Position numbers and translations under genes: made by a program. Source: Candidatus Bathyarchaeota archaeon (GTDB lineage: Archaea > Thermoproteota > Bathyarchaeia > 40CM-2-53-6 > RBG-13-38-9). From it: a stretch of 9,028 nt of DNA. A model generated the notes under the pieces. It had not been told where the DNA came from, did not search any database, and saw only the letters and a list, made by a program, of their open reading frames with translations. Below are positions 1 through 4,932 of the stretch, in pieces. Position 1 is the first letter of the stretch, and every line of letters begins with the position of its first letter. The stretch lies in contig JAOZGV010000106.1 of NCBI GenBank assembly GCA_026015225.1, positions 1 to 9,028 on the forward strand, read 5' to 3'.

Positions 1-1
1 A

Positions 2-322
2 ACCTTTGGTGACAATCCGGACGGGATGACCGATAAGATGACTCCTTACGATGCATACCGTGCAGGGTTGTGTCTAAAGACAAAAGTTGTAATACCTATG
101 CACTACGAAAATTGGGGAATAGTTGAAGGAGATCCAACCGATCTCGAAATGATAGCAAACAAGAAATTTGCCCCATTCAAAGTCTGCATAATGAGGCCCG
201 GTACCCGATATATTTGGCCAACCGACAAAGATAAACCAAGAATATACTACAGACAGCAAACAGAAGTAAGTAAGGGATTCAAGAGGGAGCAAGTGAATAC
301 GCCGTTCCGAATATACCTATAG
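2..322 (+). CDS. UlaG-like metallo-beta-lactamase-fold lactonase, C-terminal part (5' end outside window)
   Basis: Partial gene: the frame is open to the left edge, so the ATG at 26 is internal and the true start lies outside the window. The 106 visible residues include two metal-ligand motifs of the fold: GDN (Asp4 of the fragment) and IPMHYENW (His34). The C-terminal block (GTRYIWPTDKDK, then NTPFRIYL) resembles the end of L-ascorbate-6-phosphate lactonase UlaG, which I recall as WPLDKD followed by LPFKSFL. UlaG-type enzymes are cytoplasmic metal-dependent hydrolases that open a sugar lactone phosphate. The family call rests on this end only, since the HxHxDH motif is outside the window. 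In an archaeon without a visible ascorbate operon the substrate may differ. The stop is TAG, followed by an oligo-T tract. The family is fairly sure; the substrate is unknown. Confidence 0.75.
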   Translation, partial: TFGDNPDGMTDKMTPYDAYRAGLCLKTKVVIPMHYENWGIVEGDPTDLEMIANKKFAPFKVCIMRPGTRYIWPTDKDKPRIYYRQQTEVSKGFKREQVNTPFRIYL

Positions 323-341
323 AAAGGATTAACTCCTCTAA

Positions 342-355
342 TTTTCTCTTTTTTT
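342..355 (+). terminator. Oligo-T terminator after the lactonase gene
   Basis: A T-rich run (TTTT-C-T-C-TTTTTTT, with seven consecutive Ts at 349-355) lies about 20-30 nt after the TAG stop. Archaeal RNA polymerase typically terminates at such tracts without a hairpin. The next gene is on the opposite strand, so transcription would be expected to end here. Confidence 0.55.
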
Positions 356-473
356 ATACTCTTACAGCAGTAATTAAGTTCCTGCAAAAATCATTCTCCA
401 TTAACATTTCAAATTACTCTTTTCGAACAAATTAGAATCAATAAATTGAGAATAATGGAAAAATTAATGCGTC

Positions 474-911
474 TTAATCAAGAACCTTTTTCATTCTCCA
501 ATGTTCTATCGTGCCAAAAAGAGTAGGGGCCTTCTTAATAGTTTGGTAGGAATTTTTCTCATAAAATCTGACCGCATTGGCTCTAGAGTTTAAAATAATG
601 TATTTTGCACCTAACACTTTTGCTCTCTTTTCAAGCTCTTTTAGTATAAGACTTCCAATTCCTTGGCCTCTATAGTTCTCTTTAACTGCCATATACCTTA
701 TTTGAGCTTCAACATCTGAATTCAAATGAAGCCTTCCAACACCAATAATCTCACTGTCCCTGCAAGTCATCAAGTGGAATGACTCTCTTTCAAAATCGTC
801 TTTTTCGCTTCCTTCTGGTTGATTCCATGGGTCTCTTAATACTTTCCATCTGAAATGATAGTAATTTTTAAACTCTTCTTCGGTTTCTGGGGAGCGTGTT
901 ATCGTCTTCAT
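474..911 (-). CDS. GNAT-family N-acetyltransferase
   Basis: A 145-residue single-domain protein of normal length for a GNAT enzyme, which transfers an acetyl group from acetyl-CoA to an amine. Residues 80-86 (YRGQGIG) form the motif A pyrophosphate-binding loop, preceded by the strand around IRYMAV (71-76). Residues 109-118 (SRANAVRFYE) give the family's C-terminal helix that ends in FYE, followed by a final strand. The N-terminal segment FRWKVLRDPWNQPEG (20-34) is typical of a subgroup of uncharacterised archaeal and bacterial GNATs; the substrate cannot be deduced. The ATG at 909-911 is the only sensible start. It has no Shine-Dalgarno, and a TATA element sits about 30 nt upstream, so the mRNA is probably leaderless. 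The gene is convergent with the lactonase and divergent from the CBS gene, so no operon partner is visible. Confidence 0.85.
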   Translation of the reverse strand: MKTITRSPETEEEFKNYYHFRWKVLRDPWNQPEGSEKDDFERESFHLMTCRDSEIIGVGRLHLNSDVEAQIRYMAVKENYRGQGIGSLILKELEKRAKVLGAKYIILNSRANAVRFYEKNSYQTIKKAPTLFGTIEHWRMKKVLD

Positions 912-932
912 GTTTAAGAATTGATTTAGGGA

Positions 933-946
933 TTTTTTATATATTT
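933..946 (-). promoter_or_regulatory. Box A (TATA) promoter of the GNAT gene
   Basis: On the minus strand the sequence reads AATATATAAAAAA, a good archaeal box A. Its centre (about 941) lies about 30 nt before the ATG at 911, and archaeal transcription starts about 25 nt downstream of box A. The leader would therefore be only a few nucleotides, which fits the absence of a ribosome binding site. Confidence 0.55.
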
Positions 947-973
947 TTTTATTTCATGATCTGTTTGCAGTTA

Positions 974-984
974 CTTTTTTATAG
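974..984 (+). promoter_or_regulatory. Box A promoter of the CBS/zinc-ribbon gene
   Basis: CTTTTTTATAG is a TATA element in the intergenic gap shared with the divergent GNAT gene. The expected start site is about 1003-1008, exactly where an ATG (1005) occurs in frame with the CBS gene. That ATG is followed two codons later by TAG. A GAGG at 1007-1010 could alternatively act as a ribosome binding site for a downstream non-canonical start. Confidence 0.5.
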
Positions 985-993
985 CGCGCGTGC
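984..993. repeat. Alternating purine-pyrimidine GCGC tract 1
   Basis: GCGCGCGTGC, ten bases of strict purine-pyrimidine alternation in AT-rich surroundings, placed between box A and the presumed transcription start of the CBS gene. It is one of three such tracts in intergenic DNA of this window. The reverse complement contains GCACGCGC, which is also present in the tract at 1597-1606. Function unknown: it could be a protein-binding site or a sequence prone to form Z-DNA. Confidence 0.4.
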
Positions 994-1064
994 TTATCAT
1001 CGATATGAGGTAGATTGCCATTCTCAATAACAATCAAGAAGTTGATATAAAAGTCAATGATGTC

Positions 1065-1580
1065 ATGTCAACTCCACCCATTACAGTATGTATTGATGAT
1101 AATGTGAGAGAAGTCGCATCTTTGATGCGTTCAAATGAAATTGGTAGTGTAATTGTTCTAGATAATAATTCACATCCAATCGGAATAATCACAGAAAGGG
1201 ACATAGTAGGAAGGGTTATTTCAAAAAATAAAAAACCGAGTGAAATAATAACAGGAGATGTAATGAGTAAACCCTTGCACAGGATCGATCCTGATGCTAC
1301 AATTACGGAAGCAGCAAAAATAATGCGAAGCCAAGGGATAAGAAGATTGGTAGTCTTCAAGGACGCTGAACTGGTTGGTATCATCTCAAGTGATGATATT
1401 GCAAAAATTACCCCTGAACTCTTTACCATAATCAAGGAGAAATCTAGTATAGATATGATTCCTGCTGAATTAGAAACAGCGGGTTTAACTGGGCAGTGTG
1501 AAAAATGTGGCAATTGGTTGGAAACTCTAACAGAGAAGGATGGGCAATTCCTATGTGAGGAATGCTTTGATGAGGTCTAA
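1065..1580 (+). CDS. Twin-CBS-domain protein with C-terminal zinc ribbon (start uncertain)
   Basis: A soluble 171-residue protein as called from the first ATG. CBS domain 1 spans about residues 1-55 (VIVLDNNSHPIGIITERDIV). CBS domain 2 spans about 62-117 (ITGDVMSKP, then LVGIISSDDIA). A C-terminal zinc ribbon follows, with C145-x2-C148 and C164-x2-C167. CBS pairs bind adenine nucleotides or S-adenosylmethionine and act as energy or ligand sensors; the partner is unknown. The start is a real problem. The frame stays open upstream to 1014 and encodes IKVNDV just before the ATG, which is the usual first strand of a CBS domain, so the true protein probably begins earlier. No ATG, GTG or TTG exists in that stretch. 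The promoter-proximal ATG at 1005 is in frame but is followed by AGG and then TAG (1011-1013). An ATT at 1020 lies 8 nt after GAGGT. The family call is firm; the start is not. Confidence 0.85.
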   Translation: MSTPPITVCIDDNVREVASLMRSNEIGSVIVLDNNSHPIGIITERDIVGRVISKNKKPSEIITGDVMSKPLHRIDPDATITEAAKIMRSQGIRRLVVFKDAELVGIISSDDIAKITPELFTIIKEKSSIDMIPAELETAGLTGQCEKCGNWLETLTEKDGQFLCEECFDEV

Positions 1581-1596
1581 TTTCTAAAAGCGTAAA

Positions 1597-1606
1597 GTGC
1601 ACGCGC
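1597..1606. repeat. Alternating purine-pyrimidine GCGC tract 2
   Basis: GTGCACGCGC, ten bases of strict alternation, lies between the CBS stop and the transporter's box A, about 10 nt upstream of the latter. That is a typical place for a regulator or an upstream promoter element. It shares GCACGCGC with the reverse complement of the tract at 984-993. Confidence 0.4.
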
Positions 1607-1614
1607 CAATTTTC

Positions 1615-1624
1615 TAATTTATAG
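1615..1624 (+). promoter_or_regulatory. Box A promoter of the MFS gene
   Basis: TAATTTATAG, centred about 24 nt upstream of the TTG start at 1643, so the transcript would begin at or next to the start codon. This supports the TTG start without a Shine-Dalgarno. The GAGGA at 1624-1628 is too far from the TTG (14 nt) to be convincing. Confidence 0.5.
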
Positions 1625-1642
1625 AGGAATTCGGGAACGTTT

Positions 1643-2839
1643 TTGAAGCTGAACTTGAACACTTCAAAAAGCCCCTATATTGCAATTCTTCTTTTTGGTA
1701 TTATAAGCTTAATGGGTGACATAGTCTACGAAGGAGGTCGCGGTTTAGTACCTGACTACCTTAAGTTTCTAGGAGCTTCTGCCGTTATAGTAGGGCTTGT
1801 AGGTGGTTTGGGCGAATTCCTGGGTTATGCTGTCCGGTTGATAAGTGGATACTTGGCGGACGCGACTCGTGCATACTGGGCATTCATGTTCATAGGTTAT
1901 GGATTGATTATCTCTATACCCCTATTAGGGATTGCCAGTATTTGGCAAATGGCTATAATTCTTGTGCTTTTCGAAAGACTGGGAAAGGCTTTCAGAACCC
2001 CTTCCAGAGACACCATCTTATCCGTTGTAAGCAAAGATATTGGACCGGGAAAGGCTTTCGGAATACATGAGTTGATGGATCAAATAGGAGCAATTGCAGG
2101 CCCATTAATTGTTGCTTCATTTATGTTTTACTCTGGTAACAATTATAGAAGCACCTTCTTGGTGCTTCTAATTCCCTTTCTGTTACTTGTTGTTGTTCTG
2201 ACATCTGTCTACAGAAAAATAGGGACAGGGATGATGATTGAAAAAGAGATAAAGAGAGAGAAAGAGAGAAAATTTGCAAAATCTTTCTACGTCTATACAC
2301 TTGCGGTGATGTTGAATACTATAGGTCTTATTCCAGCAATTCTCATATTGTTTAAAGCCTCGGCCATTCTTCAGCCATTAGGGAAACAGTGGATTGTCCC
2401 ACTCATCTATCTTCTAATTCAAGGGGTTGACGCCTCGGTTGCCTTCCTATCAGGATTTGCGTACGATAAATATGGAATAAGGGTATTGATATTGCCTTTC
2501 ATACTTTCAATATTTCCACCGTTTTTTACGATGCTGGATACCGAACTAACAACGATATTGATCGCTGCCGTTTTCTTTGGCATAGTGCTTGGAATGCAGG
2601 AATCCATATACCGTGCAGCAGTCTCAGAATTCGCACCTGTCGCTGTTAGGGGCAGGGCATACGGAATTTTCAACGCAGCATATGGAGTAGGCTTTTTGAT
2701 AAGTGGAAGTATCTACGGTTTATTTATCGATTACAAAGTATCGATCATGCTAGTATTATTGTTTGTAATTATCACACAAGCCTCTGCAATAACCGCACTA
2801 CTTCGTACCAAGCCAATTTTAAGAGAGGAAAAAAGATAA
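1643..2839 (+). CDS. Major facilitator superfamily (MFS) transporter
   Basis: A 398-residue integral membrane protein with about twelve hydrophobic segments in two halves, separated by a charged cytoplasmic loop (about residues 190-213, rich in K, E and R). That is the normal MFS size and layout. Motif A is recognisable in both halves: SGYLADATRA (68-77) and SGFAYDKYGIR (270-280). Other conserved stretches are FERLGKAFRTPSRD (110-123) and VRGRAYGIFNAAYG (335-348), the VRGRAxG element common in uncharacterised MFS permeases. The early GDIVYEGGRG (25-34) also fits that group. MFS proteins carry small solutes with or against ion gradients; nothing here identifies the substrate. The start is TTG, with no upstream in-frame alternative before a TAG at 1622. 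A TATA box at the right distance suggests a leaderless mRNA. It lies 62 nt after the CBS gene but appears to have its own promoter. Confidence 0.88.
   Translation: MKLNLNTSKSPYIAILLFGIISLMGDIVYEGGRGLVPDYLKFLGASAVIVGLVGGLGEFLGYAVRLISGYLADATRAYWAFMFIGYGLIISIPLLGIASIWQMAIILVLFERLGKAFRTPSRDTILSVVSKDIGPGKAFGIHELMDQIGAIAGPLIVASFMFYSGNNYRSTFLVLLIPFLLLVVVLTSVYRKIGTGMMIEKEIKREKERKFAKSFYVYTLAVMLNTIGLIPAILILFKASAILQPLGKQWIVPLIYLLIQGVDASVAFLSGFAYDKYGIRVLILPFILSIFPPFFTMLDTELTTILIAAVFFGIVLGMQESIYRAAVSEFAPVAVRGRAYGIFNAAYGVGFLISGSIYGLFIDYKVSIMLVLLFVIITQASAITALLRTKPILREEKR
2146..2170 (+). repeat. Perfect 10-bp inverted repeat inside the MFS gene
   Basis: TAGAAGCACC (2146-2155) and GGTGCTTCTA (2161-2170) are exact reverse complements separated by five bases (TTCTT). 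They would form a strong RNA hairpin in the middle of the coding region, over codons for about NYRSTFLVL. It is not followed by a T-run, so it is not an obvious terminator. Confidence 0.6.
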
Positions 2840-2900
2840 CAAATGCTTAAATGACGAGCGAAACATTCTATAAATCAAATTTTTAAAGAGCGCCAAAACC

Positions 2901-2925
2901 AATATAAATGAAATCATATAAATAT
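2901..2925 (+). promoter_or_regulatory. Tandem TATA elements upstream of the ribophorin-like gene
   Basis: AATATAAAT (2901-2909) and TATAAATAT (2917-2925) both resemble archaeal box A. The downstream copy predicts a transcription start near 2947 and a leader of about 33 nt before the ATG at 2980. The 140-nt gap after the MFS gene and these elements suggest an independent promoter that could also serve L40e. Confidence 0.45.
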
Positions 2926-2965
2926 CAGAGAAAATTGTAACATCTTACAAAAAAGATATCTCTTC

Positions 2966-2980
2966 ATGGACATGGGTTAA
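2966..2980 (+). other. Minimal upstream ORF (4 codons) overlapping the ribophorin-like start
   Basis: ATG GAC ATG GGT TAA ends at 2980, and the A of its stop is the A of the downstream ATG (TAATG). It lies in the predicted leader. It could couple or tune translation of the gene, or be chance; no ribosome binding site is seen for it. Confidence 0.25.
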
Positions 2981-4689
2981 TGAAATTGTCAAAAAAATCT
3001 TTAGTTCTGGCGATATTGATTCTGGTAATATTAGTGAACTCTCTTTACTGTATGGATGTACAAGCTGAGAGTGATCCCACTATTACTGTAGTAAGAGAAA
3101 TAGAGGCAAGCGAATACGGAGTTGTTAGGGTCGATGACTCTTTTACTGTAGATAATACAAAAGGAGTCGACCCCATTGGAGAGATGGTTATTGGTTTTCC
3201 TGAAAGCTTTGATGAGAATTTGATGCAGGTAGGTGGACTAGATGATGATGACAACAAGTTATTAATCGAATCAATAGGCAACGATAGATCTATACGCTGG
3301 TATAAGATAATTTTCCACCAATCTGTCTCACCCGGCTCTACTTACAACCTTAAAATACAAGCAATCTTTTCAAACATCATTAAGTTTGAATCAAATCTCT
3401 ATACTTTCAGCTTTCCTATACACCCAACACTCAGAGTCGAAGCGCATAGCTCAAATTCGACTATACTTTTGGTTGGGGGATCTTTACCCCGGCTTGCTCC
3501 AAACTCAAACCTGCTTATGATAAACATGAGTGAAGGGGGGATAGGTCTCAATGAGGTTCTGAGACCTCTCGATCCAGTTTATGCAAACATCACTTCATTC
3601 AACTACACATCAGAGAATCAGAACATACTTGAGTGCGAATCAATCGAGAAAAGGTTTGTCTTCAAATCAAATGGGGAGCTGTTCGTTGTTGAAAACTACA
3701 GCTTCAATAACCTAGGAAAATCTATGCTCTCATTCAAAATTGATACTCCTGATGATGCGGAGGACATCATGCTGTATGACTTTATCGGTCCGCTCTGGCC
3801 AAAAGCGCAATATGGTGTGGAATTCGTTCAGGTATCAAATAGATACGTTAACCTTGCAACGGATGAACACTTCAACTTTAGATTAGAATATAAAATTCCA
3901 CAAAAAGATTATATCCAATTACTGGACTGGTGGGGAAGATACAGATTCCTTACCGACATCTATCCGAGCATGGATTGGGTGATAGAAGACTTTAAGGTCA
4001 TTTTACAATTACCCGATGGAATGATTATTGAAGAGATCTTACCGAAAGAGAATCTGATATCAGACTCTATTGAATCGAGAATGATCGGATACGATTTTGG
4101 TACTGTAACCCCTATTGATCCTGAAATCAAAATCACCTCTGATTACAGGTATCCGGTATTCTGGGCATCTTTAAAACCACTTACTATATTACTGATACTC
4201 GAGATAATTGTTGTCACTCTAGTCATTGCGTATGATGTTAAGAAATCAGCTGAACCAGTAATCAAAGCGTCTCTTGAATTAATTCGTAAATTTGTGAACT
4301 TACAAGATCAAAAATCCGAATTATTGCAACAATTTGAAAAACAAGACGAGGCATTATTCAGGGGAACTATCTCAAGGCGAGAATACCAAAGAAGAAGGAG
4401 TTCTAACGAAAAAAGACTGAGTGAGTTAAATAGAGCATTGAATCCAGTCAGAAGTGAGTTGAGTAAGGCTTCCTCCAGATACGCAGATATGTTTCGTAGT
4501 TTAGACAAAGCCGAAAGCGAGTTAGAAGCTGTGAGGGTGAGCAAGTTTCAAGTTAGAAACCAATATAGATCGGGAAGAATGGTCAAAGACGCGTATAACT
4601 CAATCATTTCAGATATGGATAAACGAGCTAGCAAAGCTCAAGATACCATTTTCAGTCTCTTAATTACTTTTCGTGAAGAAGCGAGATGA
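2980..4689 (+). CDS. Ribophorin I-like (OST1/RPN1-type) membrane protein with helical cytosolic tail
   Basis: 569 residues. Signal peptide 1-29 (K2, K5, K6; hydrophobic 8-22; VQA cleavage site). Extracytoplasmic beta-rich region about 30-397 that looks like two similar-sized halves, with N-x-S/T sequons at N159, N182, N203, N208 and N239. One transmembrane helix about 398-418. Charged, helical cytosolic tail about 419-569. Layout and size match ribophorin I, a non-catalytic subunit of the eukaryotic oligosaccharyltransferase. From memory, local similarities lie in the right order. YKIPQKDY (304-311) parallels YKLPSYEY in human RPN1. VIEDFKVILQLPDG (334-347) parallels VIDSLTVKIILPEG. SGRMVKDAY (531-539) near the C-terminus parallels AGKLKKDTY. 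A role in N-glycosylation beside AglB is an inference. The start ATG follows a minimal upstream ORF. L40e begins 61 nt downstream. Alternative: an unrelated archaeal surface protein with a coiled-coil tail. Confidence 0.68.
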   Translation: MKLSKKSLVLAILILVILVNSLYCMDVQAESDPTITVVREIEASEYGVVRVDDSFTVDNTKGVDPIGEMVIGFPESFDENLMQVGGLDDDDNKLLIESIGNDRSIRWYKIIFHQSVSPGSTYNLKIQAIFSNIIKFESNLYTFSFPIHPTLRVEAHSSNSTILLVGGSLPRLAPNSNLLMINMSEGGIGLNEVLRPLDPVYANITSFNYTSENQNILECESIEKRFVFKSNGELFVVENYSFNNLGKSMLSFKIDTPDDAEDIMLYDFIGPLWPKAQYGVEFVQVSNRYVNLATDEHFNFRLEYKIPQKDYIQLLDWWGRYRFLTDIYPSMDWVIEDFKVILQLPDGMIIEEILPKENLISDSIESRMIGYDFGTVTPIDPEIKITSDYRYPVFWASLKPLTILLILEIIVVTLVIAYDVKKSAEPVIKASLELIRKFVNLQDQKSELLQQFEKQDEALFRGTISRREYQRRRSSNEKRLSELNRALNPVRSELSKASSRYADMFRSLDKAESELEAVRVSKFQVRNQYRSGRMVKDAYNSIISDMDKRASKAQDTIFSLLITFREEAR

Positions 4690-4739
4690 ATCTTTATTAA
4701 TGACCCATAAATTTCCTTAAATGAAGATCGTATATTGTT

Positions 4740-4744
4740 GGTGA
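4740..4744 (+). promoter_or_regulatory. Shine-Dalgarno site that fixes the TTG start of L40e
   Basis: GGTGA, the core archaeal ribosome binding sequence, lies six bases before the TTG at 4751. The next ATG-like triplet upstream (4746-4748) is out of frame, so this site decides the start. Confidence 0.7.
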
Positions 4745-4750
4745 AATGAT

Positions 4751-4918
4751 TTGCCTATAACCGATGTGACGAAGAAGCAATTGGCTCAAAAGCGTAGACT
4801 GTTCTACAAAATATGTAGAAAATGCAGAAGTAGAAATGCTTCCTCTGCAAATAGATGCAGAAAGTGTCATGGAAGCAATCTTCGATGGAAGAAGAGAGAG
4901 TTAGGAACTAAGTCATAA
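4751..4918 (+). CDS. rpl40e: 50S ribosomal protein L40e
   Basis: A 55-residue basic protein starting with TTG and reading (M)PITDVTKKQLAQKRR at its N-terminus. A compact zinc ribbon follows, with C22-x2-C25 and C36-x2-C39 in the context ICRKCRSRN and RCRKCHGSN. The end is LRWKKRELG. Archaeal L40e is normally 50-56 residues and begins PITD, so this is a full-length match; it lacks the ubiquitin fusion of the eukaryotic protein. It binds zinc and belongs to the large ribosomal subunit. The start is set by GGTGA at 4740-4744. It follows the ribophorin-like gene on the same strand by 61 nt and may share its transcript; a weak TATA-like CTTTATTA occurs near 4692-4699. Only 14 nt separate its stop from the stop of the convergent AspRS gene. 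Confidence 0.95.
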   Translation: MPITDVTKKQLAQKRRLFYKICRKCRSRNASSANRCRKCHGSNLRWKKRELGTKS

Positions 4919-4926
4919 ATAAAAAG
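4917..4926 (-). terminator. Possible oligo-T terminator of the AspRS gene
   Basis: On the minus strand the sequence past the AspRS stop reads CTTTTTATTTA and overlaps the last codons of the convergent L40e gene. The T-tract is short, so this is tentative. No comparable T-run serves the plus-strand L40e transcript, which probably runs into the aspS 3' end. Confidence 0.35.
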
Positions 4927-4932
4927 ATAGCT

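Noticed and set aside
1011..1013. TAG as a pyrrolysine codon in the CBS gene
   Set aside because: TAG is the ordinary stop of at least four genes here (lactonase, AspRS, KH protein, surface protein) and no pyl genes are visible; kept only as one option within the start-site finding.
1280..1293. Perfect 14-bp palindrome CAGGATCGATCCTG in the CBS gene
   Set aside because: It lies inside well-conserved coding sequence (HRIDPDA), has no loop, and a palindrome of this length is expected about once by chance in a window this size.
1981..2059. 13-nt direct repeat GGGAAAGGCTTTC (1981-1993 and 2047-2059)
   Set aside because: Both copies are in frame and encode GKAF within the transporter; probably a protein-level coincidence rather than a DNA element.
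3543..3567. 8-bp inverted repeat AGGTCTCA/TGAGACCT with 9-nt loop in the ribophorin-like gene
   Set aside because: About one such repeat is expected by chance in 9 kb, and there is no regulatory context.
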